Assembly (NCBI GenBank): GCA_038502055.1
Contig: JAXRKN010000040.1
Coordinates: 6,780,001 to 6,844,000, forward strand
DNA length: 64,000 bases
DNA from: Tanytarsus gracilentus
Taxonomy: Eukaryota > Arthropoda > Insecta > Diptera > Chironomidae
Direction of reading: 5' to 3'
In this document: one piece after another, positions 12,301 to 26,401 of the stretch
Layout of the letters: every line of letters begins with the position of its first letter
Position numbering within the stretch: position 1 is the stretch's first letter
Position numbers and translations under genes: made by a program
Notes under the pieces: model-generated
The model's input: the letters and a program-made list of their open reading frames with translations, nothing else
Told to the model about the DNA's origin: nothing
Databases searched by the model: none

Positions 12301-15300
12301 AGCCCCCTTCACAAATTTCAAATTTTCCTGTTCCATCAAAGAAATTCAAGCCAAACTTAACGGAGCCTTCTTTTGGTAAAATTGTTGCACGGTGAAACAC
12401 TACATTTTCAAGCACCACAGGGAGTCTATCATGGGTTGAATTTTTCATTTTGGCAAATGTCTTCCATGCTAAATTGATGTATCCTGTAGCAGGAAACAAA
12501 ACCCTTCCATCGATGACATGTCCCGATAAATATTTATCATCATCCTTTATTAAATTAACTTCAACAACAGTCTCTCCTGAGGATTTTTTCGAGATGTCAA
12601 GCAACATCCATTTTTGAGAATGATCCCAGCCAATTTTTGAATTCAACATGGGAGTTGAACGTCCAACAGGGTAGGTTATTGGACGATAAAGCTTTCCAAT
12701 TGATGGCTGAATACCAACATTAAATAATTTTCCAATATTTGAGAGCATAAATTTAACATTATCTGTATGCTGTCTTTTCATCAAACAAATATTCGTGCAA
12801 TCAGGACCGAGTGAGCGTTTTAATATAGCTTGAAGAAGTCCATGTGGAGCAATTTCAATGCATATCGCATTGCTCGGTACATGTTGTAAAGCTGAGTGAA
12901 AAAGAACGGGCGAAAGAAGATTATTAACATGGTAAGCTGATGAGCTCTGTTTAGCTAGAGGTGAATTCCATGCTGATTCGGGAATTGATGAGCTTATCCA
13001 TCGATCGGAACGTGACTTGGGTGTGGGAATAATTTTATCTAGAGATTTCCTTAATTTTGGTGCAGCCTCTGCGATGTATTTGCTATGGAATGCAATGCCA
13101 CTTGACTTAACGGCTTTTGCAAAAATTCCCTGTTCGCTCAACATTTTTACGGTTTTATCAATTGACTCAGCTGGTCCTGAAATTGTTACACTATCAGCAC
13201 TGTTGTGACACGCTGAAATAACATCCTTCGGTAATTTTTGTTGACATTCTTCCCAACTCAAACCTACAGCAGCCATTTGTCCAGCTAATTGGTTTTCATA
13301 GAAAAAAAAAATATTATTATGATAATAAACCGATTAATTTAAAATATTTTTGAATAAAAACCTATTAAATCCGTATCGAGAATTGATCTTCCTCTCCAAT
13401 AAGCAGCTAATACAGTTTGTTCTGCTGTAAAGCAACCATCCGCATATGCACAACCCAACTCGCCAACAGAATGGCCTATCATACCATCAGGTTTAACTCC
13501 TAATGATGCTAGTACATCAGTCAAAGCGACTTGAACGGCTGCTATCGACACAAATGAATTCAAAATGTTATCAAATTTAGCCTCATCAGATTTTGTAAGA
13601 ATATCAATGAGATCAATGCCTTCAGGAGATAATATTTCTGCACAATTATCAATTGCTTGACGGAATGCATCAACAGCCATCATTTCTTTAGCCATGCTTC
13701 CCCATTGACTACCCATTCCACTGAAAATGAACCAAATAGGTCGTTTCTCGTCTCGAAACTCGACAACTTCACGTTGATTGCTTCCATCAATTCCCATAAC
13801 TGTGTAACCACGATAGTAATGCATAGGAATATTTTTTGCATGAATTTCATTAACGAGTCCTAGAAATTCTTCATCATTGCGATTTTTTTCTATCTCACTG
13901 AGCAATGATTCAACGGCTTCTTCGGTTCGACCTGAACAGGCAACGAGACGAGGAATTTCACCAATAGCTCCAATTGACTTTGGCTTTGGGTTCGATTTTA
14001 AAATAACATGTGCATTTGCTCCGCCAAAACCGAATGAATTAAGGCCAATAATTCCGCCATTCCACTCCATATTTCTATCGACCACTTTCATTCGGCCATC
14101 CATTATGCCATAAAGATCAGGATTGGGGTTTTTATAGTGCAAATTTGCAGGAAGTATCCCCGACTCCATAGCTATCAGAATTTTTGCGATTGAGCACACA
14201 CCTGATGCTGGTTCGCTGTGACCCATATTTGATTTCACGCTCCCAATTAAAAGAGGAGTTTTCCTGTCTTTACAGAAGAAATCGCAAATCGAATTGACTT
14301 CTTGTGGATCGCCAACTTTAGTGCCAGTCCCATGTGCTTCTACATAAACAACATCTCGAGGGTCTAGGCCAATTTCTTCATAAGTTTCACGAATAAGGCG
14401 GTTTTGCATTTGACCATTAGGAAAAGTTATTCCTTGGTCCTTTGCTCCATCGGTGTTTGTGCGGACGTTTAGGATAGTGGCGTAAACTCTACGCGAATCA
14501 CTGGTCTTTTGAAGAAATGTAACAACACATCCATCTGAGCGAACATAACCATTCCCCGACTCGTCAAAAGCTTTGCACATTCCTATGTAAATTTTATATT
14601 CATTAATAAAAACAATGAGAGATTGAATTAAAGCTCACCATCAGGACTTAACATGTTCAAACGCTTAAATTGCAGTGACATTGTGGGTTTAAAAATTAGT
14701 CCAACACCAGCAACAATAGCACTGTCACATCTTCCGCTCCTAATGTCTCTAAACGCGTGATCCATTGCGAAGAGAGAGCTCGAGCAGGCCGTATCAACCG
14801 CATAGCTTGGTCCCTTGAAGTCGAAAGTGAATGATAATCTATTTGCAAACATACTTCGGGCACAACCTGTTAATCCATATCCATTTACAACATCCGCATC
14901 ACGACACCAAAATTCTTCACTGTCAGAATTTGAAACTCCAACGTAAACACCCGTGCGAGACCCTCTAATATCTTGAGGATTAACACCTGCATCGATTATT
15001 GCCTCGTAAGTGCACTCAAGAAGCATCCTAAGCTGTGGATCCATGCATTCAGCTTGCTTCTGATGAAGCTTAAAAAATTGAGCATCCAAATTTTTTAAAT
15101 CATCGTGCTTGATCTTTCCAGTTCTTTTTGGAAGATCATACAACCCAGCTGGCCACCTACGCGGATCATCATTCACCATGTCGACACCTTCAAAGAGATT
15201 CTTCTTAAATTCTTCAATATTTGAGCTTTCTGGAAGTCTTCCAGAAAATCCAGTGATACAAATGTCGTCTTGAATATAACGTTGTTGGGACATCAAACGT

Positions 15301-15386
15301 TCACCCTTATCTTGATTAATCATGGATGTAGCTCCGAGCGTGGAGCGACGAGATTCCGTTGGAATTTCATCAAAGCGTGCGGGCAT
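6336..15386 (-). CDS. FASN: Fatty acid synthase, type I multidomain
   Basis: Cytosolic enzyme that builds palmitate from acetyl- and malonyl-CoA with NADPH. Nine exons: 15386-14639, 14582-13362, 13284-11687, 11625-10662, 10491-10150, 9935-7867, 6798-6700, 6640-6497 and 6443-6336, giving about 2430 aa, the normal family length. Domains in order: ketosynthase (DTACSSS nucleophile, EAHGTG, GHSEPASG); malonyl/acetyltransferase (GHSVGELG, Ser near 618); dehydratase (HVIDGRVLFP near 913, DTMLQ); enoyl reductase (HAGSGGVGQAA near 1600); ketoreductase (GGLGGFG, GQTGYGLANS); acyl carrier (LGMDSLM, Ser near 2079); thioesterase (GYSYGG near 2237, His in GNHRTML near 2413). All catalytic residues checked are intact. 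The start MPARF is followed by an MSQQRY alternative at residue 32. Insects often have several FASN copies; which one this is was not settled. Confidence 0.96.
6970..7575 (+). repeat. 129-bp minisatellite, about 4-5 copies
   Basis: The landmark TTCCTGGT recurs near 6985, 7115, 7244, 7373 and 7493, spacings of about 130, 129, 129 and 120 bp. Each unit carries ttttggctgtccgtggca. Because 129 is a multiple of three, the repeat creates a fortuitous open frame with 43-residue periods (7104-7571), which should not be taken as a gene. Confidence 0.85.
7736..7788. repeat. (ACGG)n microsatellite
   Basis: About 12 copies of the tetranucleotide GGAC/ACGG with one substitution (acagacgg), inside the FASN-intron element. 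Confidence 0.95.
9971..10110. repeat. 140-bp palindromic hairpin in a FASN intron
   Basis: In the intron 10149-9936, the left arm starts CCTAATTATTTCTAATTA and the right arm ends TAATTAGAAATAATTAGG. The inner arms ATAATTAGTCGA and TCGACTAATTAT also pair, leaving a loop of about 25 nt. It is probably a small foldback or MITE-type insertion. Confidence 0.75.
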
Positions 15387-18141
15387 CTTGTTTTCTTCGT
15401 GATTAAATTCGATTTGGAGGGCAATAAATTTTTATTCAACTCCTTCGACGCGTGAAACTTGAATCAAAACCGTTTTCCTCTTCTCCGATTAAACGGCAAA
15501 ATCTATTGGAAAAGCAAAATGTAGTAACAGATTTTCAATCGCTATATTTTGTTCGAAGCATATCCGAGAAACATTCGAAGATTGCAAGGAAGCCAAATAT
15601 ATGTAAATCATTGAATTGTTTAATGATAGGATGTTTGAAATAATATTGGAATGCGAACCTAAATACAATATTAGTCTAAAATTATATTTTCATAAAAATT
15701 TCAATATACCCCAATTTCAATTGACCCAGTGATTACAAACTCCACAACTTTAAATTTCAGTTTAAGAAAATTAAAATTGATATACTTTTTTAAAGTGGTT
15801 CCAAAAGTCTAAACAGTTATATTATTTACCTTTTTTTATGTTCTTTTAAATACTTTTAGCTCAAATTTTATGATTTTAAGTTTTCTTCCCAAAACTGTCA
15901 AGTCATCTCCGACACAGCATACACAAAAATTTATATCGAAATCCATATTTAATAACGAGATATTTTTAAAAGAAACCCTTTTTTCTCATTATATAAAACC
16001 ACATTTCATGCTCACTTTAAACTACTGACGTCAATATTAAAGCCAAGTGAGGATTGGATAGATTGATGTATCATTCGATGCCTCTCTCTGACTCTCATAC
16101 AACCTTATTGCTATTGTTCTTTTTTTAACTCAACTACATGCCATCTACAAACATAATAATTTATCTGTATAGGCACGCCAAGAGAAGTTTTGAATGCAAA
16201 AAAAATCTGAAGCAGTTTTTTCTGCGAGAATAAATTTGTTATGACGCAATAGCTAAAGTTTTTTTAACATTAGAGAAATACATCACTCTTGTAGATTATT
16301 ATTAGTTCTCAGTCACGCTTTCTGTTTACCATCATCAAATATAAATTACTAGAATTTTTTAATCAATACTTTTGCACAAAAAGATCGTACGATATTTTTA
16401 ACGGTTATTGACGTCCGAGAGAATTACAAAAAGATGTCATATCATCAGAAAGTTTTTTATATATGTATATAATGATACATGGGTTATGACAAAATTGTGT
16501 TGCCATGTCTAATGCTTTAAATTTGACCAAAGGCTTTTCACTGAAAATTTTTATTTCTTGGAAAAAAAGAGTATCCCACCCTAGTTTTAACATAATTTAA
16601 GGAAGAGAGAAAGAGGGCTGAAGATGATTACTATAGTTTATACATAATAATAATAGCAATAATACAGCAATACATTCATACCCGGCGTATAAAGCATGCG
16701 CTTGAGTATGATCGTATGACTATCAGGTGATTCACGAGCTGAGAGAGTGTTCGTTATGTTTATATGCCAATTGGTTCAAGTTTTGTTGCCGTCTGGTCTC
16801 AGTTTATAAAGAAACGAAAGCTTTCTTTCTCATACTACGAAGTAAAAGGCACATGGGAGTGAATTGTTACTATTGACAGTTATAAATTTTTACCAGACGA
16901 ATTTTCATCGCGTGATATTTAATTGCATATGCATGAATACATACATACATGCTGATAATATTAAATCCAGGGATGCCTTTAAAGATTACAGTCTATTCAA
17001 TAGAATCTAATGGCATTGACATTGAATTAATGCGACATGCTATTTCTGCCTTTATAGCTTAAAAACTTCCAAATTTTTTCCAAAGTATCAAGCTATACAT
17101 ATTTTCGAGTTATGCTCATTTGAAATTAATAAAACAAATTGTTAATATTATCTTGTCCCAGGACAGTGGTTTTGAAATATTTGCTTAGGTGTTTTGATTG
17201 ATGCGACTAGGAGTGAGTGAATGTAACTGCAAATCATCAAGGGATCACATTTTAGCGAAAACTCTTTAATAGTAAAATGACTCTGATTGAGCGGAAAATT
17301 TAGTGACTTTAATATATTGTAATATTTCAAAATCTTCTTATTTTTTCTCGCTCTCCGACACGTTCAGTTAGCAATAATATTTTTTAAAATTGCTGATAGC
17401 AACCACGCGAGAGAAACGCGGAAAATAAATTTTGAATACAGATTTTTTGGATTTTCCATGCTCAGCGTCAGATTTTGGCTATCAAACTTTCCCCTATTTT
17501 AATTTGGTTACTTATAATGAAAAACAAACAAGTTTCATAGATAATTCTAAAAAAAAGAAGCACTTCTGTCTCACGTGTTTGCTCTTATACACAATCTCAA
17601 AATATTTAATAGTACTAGTTAAGTTTTACCAGTTAAGAAAATTATAAATATTTCTTACTAATTTAATTTAAAGTCGCATTTTAGTTTTTATATGATCACG
17701 ATTGAGTAGTTGAGAATTTAAGCAATTTTCTTACTGGCTACATTTTTCACTATTTTATTTAAACTTACCTATAATTTAAGTTAATTTTTTTTCAGTCACG
17801 CAAAGTGAACGGCTATTTTTTAAGACCTTTACTCGACGACGAACGAAAGTATAATGATTTTTTCAGCAACGAGCAGTGAAGTTTTCCTCCTCAGCTATGC
17901 TCCTTTTTTCGCAACTATACGTCAGCGATGATGATGATGATGATGATAGTGATGATACGTCTCAATTAGACCTTTGAGAAAATTTTATTATATTCACAAA
18001 GCTGTTAAAAGCACTTCCTTATCTTACGAGCTTCGATTTTTTTTTCAATGTTGCACATATTATGGTTCAATTAGATTGATTTATCAAATGAAAATAAATA
18101 AAATAAAATTTTATAAAAATAAAATAAAATATGTAAATTTA
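15387..18141. other. Intergenic between FASN and importin beta
   Basis: Divergent promoter space: FASN is transcribed leftward and importin beta rightward. No coding exon is recognisable. A GAT trinucleotide run lies near 17928-17950. AT-rich otherwise. Confidence 0.5.
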
Positions 18142-18443
18142 CATAAACCAAAAAATGACTGTAAATAAAAACACCACATGCCTGCTTCGGAAAACACATT
18201 TATATGAAAATTTTTCAACCGCTCGATTTTTATTTGCAAAAATCTATCTTAATGAGTGTTTAAAAATTAAGATAAAAGATGATAACACTTCATAGAAATC
18301 GCCACCAAACTTTTACTTGTCTGGTAGTTAAAAAAGAAGTGTTTTTCGCAAATGAAAATCGAGCGGTTAAAAAATATTTCAAATAAATGTGTTTTCCGAA
18401 GCAGGCATGTGGTGTTTTTTTTACAGTCATTTTTTGGTTTATG
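18142..18443. mobile_element. Hairpin MITE of about 300 bp
   Basis: The two ends are long inverted repeats of about 100 bp: left CATAAACCAAAAAATGACTG through AACCGCTCGATTTTTATTTGC, right the complement, ending CAGTCATTTTTTGGTTTATG. The arms differ by a few indels and substitutions and enclose a unique loop of about 100 bp. It lies about 220 bp upstream of the importin beta start codon. No target-site duplication is clear. Confidence 0.8.
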
Positions 18444-18659
18444 CAAAACTACGTTCAGTTTATATGATTTTATATTTAAAAAATTACTTTTTCGTTCTAA
18501 ACGGTTTTTAAAAATTTAAATCTTTAAAAATCGCGCGTCGAAGTTCTACTGTTCTCAGCAAAGAAAAAGAAGTTCACACTTAATAAAAACGAGAATTTTA
18601 AATTTTTAGTGAAATTGCATAGTTAGCACGGCTGAAAAGTATACAAAAACATACTCAAG

Positions 18660-21600
18660 ATGACGATGGAACTGATAAATATATTAGAGAAAACTGTTTC
18701 CTCTGGTAAGTGCCTTTATTTCACCAAAATTGTAAGCACTTGTGATTTTGCAATTTTCTTCTCTCTTCCTCATGATCCCTCGATATGGCCGACATTGTAA
18801 AAAAACGTTGAAAGGAAATAACTATTTGAGAACTTTTAAGGACTTTTTGTTATAATATAATGACTAATTTAAATAATGATAACTAATTGATTTATTCAAT
18901 TTATGTTTTTCAATGAAAATTTTAGTTTACGACGCTAAAAAATTTTAGGTTTTGCGCGCTTTAAAGATATCGTCCTTTTCGGAATATTTTTATCCTCCTT
19001 TAAAGTTCCACGCGGGCATTTTTAGAGAATTATACTTTCGTAAGGAGTTTATTGGCAAAATAAAACGATTTCTTGGCAACGAAATTTTTCATTGAGTCAT
19101 TAAAAAAATTAAATTTTTTTCCCCAAGTCTTTTCATAACTCTTTGTGCCATGCAATGAATAAAGACAGCATTTTTATCTTTAGATGCGTCTTAAAATTGA
19201 AATTTTAAATATCTCAAATTTATAGAACAAAAAGTAACAAGAAAATATATTGTTTGATGATATTCTACAGATAAAAATGAGCTTGAAGCTGCACAACATT
19301 TCCTCGAGCAAGCTGCATCCAACAACCATCCAGACTTTCTTAAAGCACTCTCCGATGTTCTTTCGCATCCCGGCAATTCACCCGTATCTCGCATGGCGGC
19401 TGGATTACAACTCAAAAATCAGTTAACGAGCAAAGATGAAACCGTAAAGCTTAAGTTTCAGGCAAAGTGGCTTCAGCTAACCGAAGACATTAGAAATTAT
19501 GTAAAAAAAAATGTAAGTACACCAGTTTCGTGGAATTAACTTTTATCGTAAACCTTTTTTTTTTGTTTTATATATAAAAGATACTGAGCGCACTCGGGAC
19601 TGAGAGTTTGAGACCATCATCGGCTGCTCAATGTGTTGCTTATGTGGCTGTTACGGAGCTCCCACACGGACAATGGCCTACTTTAATGACAACTCTGGTT
19701 AGCAATGTTATTAATGAGCGATCAACCGAAATGGAACGGGAATCAACTCTTGAGACGATCGGATATATTCTTCAGGACATCAATGCCGACATTCTTGAGC
19801 CACAATCAAATGCCATTCTCACCGCTATTATTCATGGGATGCGCAAGACGGAACCGAGCAACCATGTTCGATTGGCAGCAACAAATGCACTTCTCAATTC
19901 GCTAGAATTTACCAAAGCAAATTTTGAAAAAGAATCTGAGCGAAATTTTATCATGGAAGTTGTTTGCGAAGCAACACAAAGCAGTGATATTCAAATTAGT
20001 GTTGCCGCCTTGCAGTGTCTTGTAAAAATAATGACGCTATATTATCAGTTTATGGAACCCTACATGGCACAAGCCCTTTTTCCAATTACTCTGGAAGCTA
20101 TGAAATCGGACAACGATCAGGTTGCACTACAAGGCATTGAATTTTGGTCGAACGTTTGCGATGAGGAAATTGATCTTGTCATTGAGTCGCAAGAGGCCAA
20201 AAATGCCGGTCAAACACCCGAACACGTCTCTCGTCACTATGCACGCGGTGCACTTCAATATCTCGCACCCGTGCTAATGGAAAAACTTACCAAACAGGAG
20301 GAAAATGACGATGATGACGATTGGAATCCTTCAAAATCAGCTAGTGTTTGTCTCATGCTCTTGGCAACCTGCTGTGAAGATGACATTGTTCCGCATGTCC
20401 TTCCGTTCATTACAGAAAACATTAAAAATCCAAACTGGAGATTCCGTGACGCTGCTCTAATGGTTTTCAGCTCAATTCTTGGTGGCTTAGAAGCTCAAAC
20501 ATTAAAACCACTTGTCGAACAAGCAATGCCAACGCTAATCGAGCTGATGTATGATAGCAATGTGATTGTTCGAGACACAACTGCATGGACAATTGGAAGA
20601 ATTTGTGAAGTTATTCCTCAAGCTGCGATAGATCCACAATTCCTTGAACCACTTCTCACTGCTCTCGTTAATCAACTAAAGACAGAGGCACGTGTCGCTT
20701 CTAACGTCTGCTGGGCATTTACTGGACTCTCGCAGGCCGCATACGATGCTGCGCTCGTCGATGAGGACGATCCCGAGACCTATTGCCTCTCGAAGTATTT
20801 TGATTTCATTGTCGAGAGACTTCTCGAAACTACCGATCGTGCCGACGGAAGTCAATCAAATTTAAGAGCTGCTGCCTATGAGGCCTTGATGGAAATGATT
20901 AAAAATTCACCAAGCGATTGCTACAAGACCGTTCAAAAGACAACGATGGTTATTTTGGAACGTTTAAATCAAGTTCTACATATCGATAACATAATTCCAC
21001 CAAACGATCGTCAAAAAATGCAAGATATCCAATCGTCACTTTGCGCCACACTTCAATCAGTATTGCGAAAAGTCAAACACGAAGACGCACCTGTCATTTC
21101 CGATGCCATAATGAGTGCACTTTTAATGATGTTTAACACAAATTCTGGTAAGGCCGGGGGAGTTCAAGAGGACGCTCTAATGGCTGTCTCAAATCTTTGT
21201 GATTTACTCAACGAAGGTTTCATCAAATACATGGAGGCCTTCAAGCCCTTTCTCTATATGGCACTTAAAAATCATTCGGATTATCAGGTCTGTCAAGTGG
21301 CAATTGGGCTCGTCGGTGACATTGCTCGGGCTCTAAAACTGGGAATTCTTTCATATTGTGATGAGCTCATGAACATGCTCATGCAGACTTTAAGCAATTC
21401 TGAAATTCATCGAGATGTTAAGCCGCAAGTATTGAGTGTGTTCGGTGATTTGGCATTGAGTATCGGTGGAGAGTTTAAGAAATATCTTGAGCCCGTATTA
21501 GAAGTTCTCATGCAAGTAATGGGTCTTCAATTTGATCAGAAAGATTTTGAGATGCGCGATTACTTCTGTGTCTTACGCGAGAGTGTCCTTGAAGCCTTTA

Positions 21601-22076
21601 CTGGAATTGTTCAAGGATTAAAAGGAACTGAGACGAAACCACATCCCGATATCAATCTTCTTCAAGGTCACGTCCCACTCATCATTAAATATATTGTACA
21701 AACAGCTCAAGATCCTGATCTTTCTGAAACCACAATGACAAGCTGTGCTGGTCTCATAGGAGATTTATGTTTAGCTTTTGGAACTCCACTTCTTCCTTAT
21801 ATTCTCGAAGATAATATTGTCATGCCTATGCTTATGGAAGGGAAAAAATCCAACTCATCCCGCACTAAATCAACCTGCAATTGGGCACTTCGAGAAATTA
21901 AGAACCTTAAACAGGCTACTCAACAAATGACGCCGCAAGTGAAGTGAGTTTTAATTGTGAAATTAATTTTATTTTAATAATCGAAATTCTTTAAATTTAG
22001 TAATGTTGCTCCCTCACAATCAGCAAACAACAATAATAACATTCAGTTTGCAAACAACTTTTCGAATGCTGTCTAG
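18660..22076 (+). CDS. Fs(2)Ket: Importin subunit beta-1 (karyopherin beta, Ketel)
   Basis: Nuclear import receptor that binds cargo through importin alpha or directly and releases it on RanGTP. Exons: 18660-18705, 19271-19512, 19581-21943, 22001-22076; all junctions are GT-AG and in phase, giving about 908 aa (family about 880). The start MTMELINILEKTVSS fits the family N-terminus. The protein is HEAT-repeat throughout, with the acidic loop of the beta-1 family (EENDDDDDWNPSKSA) about a third of the way in. Recognisable segments include NWRFRDAALMVFSSILGG, VRDTTAWTIGRICE and ASNVCWAFTGL. The C-terminal exon is Asn/Gln-rich and ends FSNAV. The large third exon is uninterrupted. Confidence 0.97.
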
Positions 22077-25000
22077 GATCCGCTAAATCTATCATTGTTA
22101 CCTGCAACTTCTCGAAGACGACAAAAGCAAGTATTCATACTGTTCAATTCAGTTGAAATGTCTAATAATATTTTGTATTTAATAGAGAACACCAGCAACA
22201 TCCGAGGTCTTCTGTAAGTAGCATTCAAACGAGTTGCAATTCCCACATGTTTTAACTAAATCAGTACTGAAAATTTCTAATTAATGCTTATTGTATCAAA
22301 AAATATTAAGTATAATTTTTTCCTCTGTAATTTTTCACCTCATATTTCAAGCTTGTCGTTTATAATGGTAATTCTTTACCATTATAGGTGGAATTAAGGG
22401 AAGCTTTTTTTAAAAAAGTAACAAAAGAAAAGTTTAATTTTAATTTTCTATGTAAACAAGCTCAAATTCCACCATTCATTGCGCCTCGATATTTTCTTGC
22501 TCGATTTAATTTTTAAACCTTTATTTGTTCAATATTATGTAAAATCTATGGTTAAAGAATTGGCACTGAAAATCAGCAAATTGTTTTATTGAAGATCTTC
22601 TTGATAGACATACATCTTAAAAAAATCCGTAAATCTACAAATTAAAAAAAAAATAGATAATAAGCTATAAATACCTAAAAAAATATTGTCAAAAAATCAA
22701 AAAAAAATTGTTGAATGATTTAATGATGACGTGTGAGAGAGTCAAAATGAAAATTAGGATTGACATAATTAAGTTTTTCAAATTTGTGCATTTTAAGCTT
22801 GATTTCACAAAGGAATTGTCAAAATGGTTTAAATTCTAACATCATTGAGTTATCTTATTAATACCGAGAAATCTTTGCTAAAAGCTATTCAAAAAAGAAC
22901 GCATAAACTTCATTTCGAGTGAATCCAATGCGTATGAAATTTGTGCCTGAATCCAGCGACTGACTGACTGAGTGTTCCTCATCATCTGTGTGTGATGTGC
23001 GAATGCCATTTTAAAAAGAATAAATATACTACTAAATTTCAATGAAGAATTTTGACGCTAAACTTTAAATTAAAACATATTCGCTCAAAATTCTTCTCAA
23101 AATATGATGATAATGTTGATTTTTCAAAGTATGAATGAATGAATGTGTCTTAATTATATTTTATTGCATATTGCGATATTTATTATTCTATGTAAAAGTG
23201 ATATCATCAACTGATCGATAAATATTGAAAATATATGCGATAATCATCAGATGGTGATAACATTTCATTTCCAATTCATCGTAGTCGTCAAAAATAAATG
23301 AAATAGGATTTTGGACTGATTTTTTAAAAAGTATACAAAGAAAAAAGCATAAAAAATTATTGATTCTAGGACAATTAAATTATTAAATTAGCAGTTGCAG
23401 AATCCTATAAAAGAATAGAAGGTAAAGAACACTAGCTGTAATTAAATAAGACAAATAATTAATTTTTTAAAACACGAAACACTGTGCGAGAACGAAAAAT
23501 GCTCAAATTATTTTTCTATAGTGAAGCGAGATAGACAATTAAGCTCAGGAATGAATTCCAAATAGTGAAAAATAATATATTTTTCATTCTCGCAAAATGA
23601 ATGCGCGGTGCGACGATTTTTATTCATCATTTTAAGTGCGTTATTTAGAATACATGTGATTGTTGAAAAAATCGGTTGATTTTTTGAAATCAAATTTTGA
23701 GTTTGATGCCAAAAGAGATAAAAATGTCTGATGAAGTGTGTTCCAGATTGTGAGACTGCATTACCATTAAAAAATATAATAAATCATTTGTTTGTGTTTT
23801 TTGCAACTCACTCCGTGAAAATCAGTATTTGAATTTGAACAAAATATTTGCATTTGTTTCAAAAATTCTACCAAATCGGATTGCACCGATTTTTTTAACT
23901 TTGCTATAAGTGTCGAGAAAAACGTTCGTTAAATAAAATTATTGGTTGTTCTGAGGAGCTGCACAAAAACACACACACATACATAGTCTAGTAGATATTT
24001 AGTAAATTATTTAAGTAGGTAAATTCAACAATTGAGGGAAATTTTAGAAAATAAAATTATGAAGATGATGATGGAAGAAAATGATTTTTCGCTTGTTGCT
24101 CACGTTTTGTAACTGAATTATAATGTCAATATGAAGGAGAAAGTTTTGAAATGATTCGGTCTTTGATTTGCAAGTAAATGCACACAAAAAAATTTTGAAT
24201 TATTAAATATTTTTTTATAATTTAATCAAGAACTGTCGAACCCACTAGATGCCGGAATAAAAAAAATTCTCGATTGATTTCAATCTTCAGATTGTCAAAA
24301 CTATCATAAAGCGCAAATTTGAGGGCTGCGTTAAAATCGAAAACATCATATCAGAAAAACTTTTCTCATAAATATTTTCTTGGGCAATATTCAGAAAATT
24401 TAAATTTGAAAATAATAAAATATTAAGTGAAAGAGACCACTTAAATGATAAGAATATCTGTTGAATACTAGGAAAAAGATTATTTAGTAATTATTTCTCT
24501 TTTCATAATGGAAATTAAAACAATTCTCAAGAGTTCAAATGAACCTTGACAAATTAATGACTTGATACTTGGAATTTTTCTGAGCATGAAAGCATATTTA
24601 TATTCCATTATTAATTCTTCAAATCTATTTAAAGATTAAAATCAAATTTAACCTCACAAAAGTTTAAAATAGTAATTGGTTTATTTAAATTTTGTTTGAA
24701 CTGTAATTTTCTCAATTTGACTTAATGCTTCTTTTTAACATTTCAAGTTTTTTAAATCTTTTTAGTAGCTATATTATTTTAGCTTCAAAGATTTAAACGC
24801 GTAGTTTTTACAATTTGCCACAAAAAAATTTCCTTTTTATTATGCGTAATGCGTTACATAACTATTTTTGATAAACTTTGTTCCTATAAAGATTTTTGGT
24901 TTTTGTTTATTAATAATCCTCATCGTTTGTATGAATGTTTGTGACAATCGTTAAAAGTGCATACAAGTATCAAAGCAGCAGAAATTGTTGTGAATTTCCG

Positions 25001-25849
25001 TGAGAGACTGACTGTGATCTGCTTATGCATGAATGAACTTGATTTTTATTTTCTGAAGGTCAGTAATTTGACGGTATACAATAAATTTAAATTGATGTAC
25101 CCATTTGGGATGCAACTCTACATTAAGTTAAAAAAAATATTGAATAAAAAAATGTTTGACACTTGGACAGAATTTTTTGAAAAAATTTACGCATAACTTG
25201 AGAGAATTCAATTTTTTGACGGCCTTTAAAGTTTAACTCAAGATTACGAGGTACTTTTTTCTAAACCGGCAAATCACCGATCATCTTCAAAAATAAAGGT
25301 CACTTGTGATATTAATTGTTATGAATATTTTCTTCTTCGTGTGAATGATTTTTTTTTGAAATATGTGAATCTTAGTGCCGTAAAAATGAGCTGTGCGTGA
25401 AAGACGTCATCATACATACAAATACTCTGTCTCTTAAGGGGTAAGCTTGAAAGGATGTAGTCTGAGAGAAAGAAAACTTTTAAATGCGGCTGTATGATCA
25501 TTCTAATGCTGACCACGTGAATGCGTACGCGTTTGAAGACATAAATTAATAAATGAGATTGACTGAAAGAAAAAAAAAATGTTTTTTAATCTTTATATTT
25601 TTTCAGCTGACAAGTTTTTTTTCATCGAAAAAAGTTATCGTCGAATCACTTTATTTTAAATTTTCTTACTTTCAACATATACAAGGAGAAAATTAATGTT
25701 AATTTGCCTGCGTGTCAAATAAAATAAAATCTTAATTTTATTTTTCGCTGTGTGTGCTTGCAGTTTTGGATTTTGTAATTTTCTGTTTGCCTTACATTTT
25801 ACATAAATTTAGGTAAAAATAATGAAAATCCTAAATTTTATTATATATT
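22077..25849. other. 3' flank and intergenic, no gene seen
   Basis: AT-rich sequence downstream of importin beta, with several AATAAA-type motifs (for example near 23019) that could serve as polyadenylation signals. Short open frames here have no recognisable content. Confidence 0.5.
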
Positions 25850-26090
25850 CCCATAGAACAATTTTTGGTTGAATTGATATCAATTTGACGTTAAATCCTT
25901 GTCAAAAAAATTTTTTGACATCAAATTGATATTAAATTTACATGAATTTGATATCAACAAAAAAATGTAATGTCAAATTTAACGTCAAATTTGATGTCAA
26001 TTTAATAGCAAGTAAAAAAATATTTTATTTGATATTAAATTAATGTTTTTTGAATATCAAATTTGATATAAATTTGATATTAAATTTTTT

Positions 26091-26401
26091 GACCAAAATT
26101 TCAATATCAAATTTTTACATTAATTTGATATCAATTTTATATTAAATTTTTTGACCAAAAATTTTTTATTAAATTTTTACATTAATTTGATATCAATTTT
26201 ATATTAAATTTTTTGACCAAAAATTTTTTATTAAATTTCTACATTAATTTGACATCAATTGTATATTAAATTTTTTGACCAACAATTTTTTATTAAATTT
26301 TTACATTAATTTGATATCAATTTTATATTAAATTTTTTGACCAACAATTTTTTATTAAATTTTTACATTAAATTAATGTCAATTTAATATTAAATTTTTT
26401 A
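26091..26401. repeat. 62-bp tandem repeat, about 5 copies
   Basis: The word TTTTTTGACC recurs with GACC at 26091, 26153, 26215, 26277 and 26339, an exact 62-bp period. Units are almost pure AT and include ATTAATTTGATATCAATTTT. Confidence 0.9.

Noticed and set aside
24957..25196. 79-codon frame in the importin-beta 3' flank
   Set aside because: No recognisable content, Lys/Phe/Ile-rich as expected of AT-rich noise.
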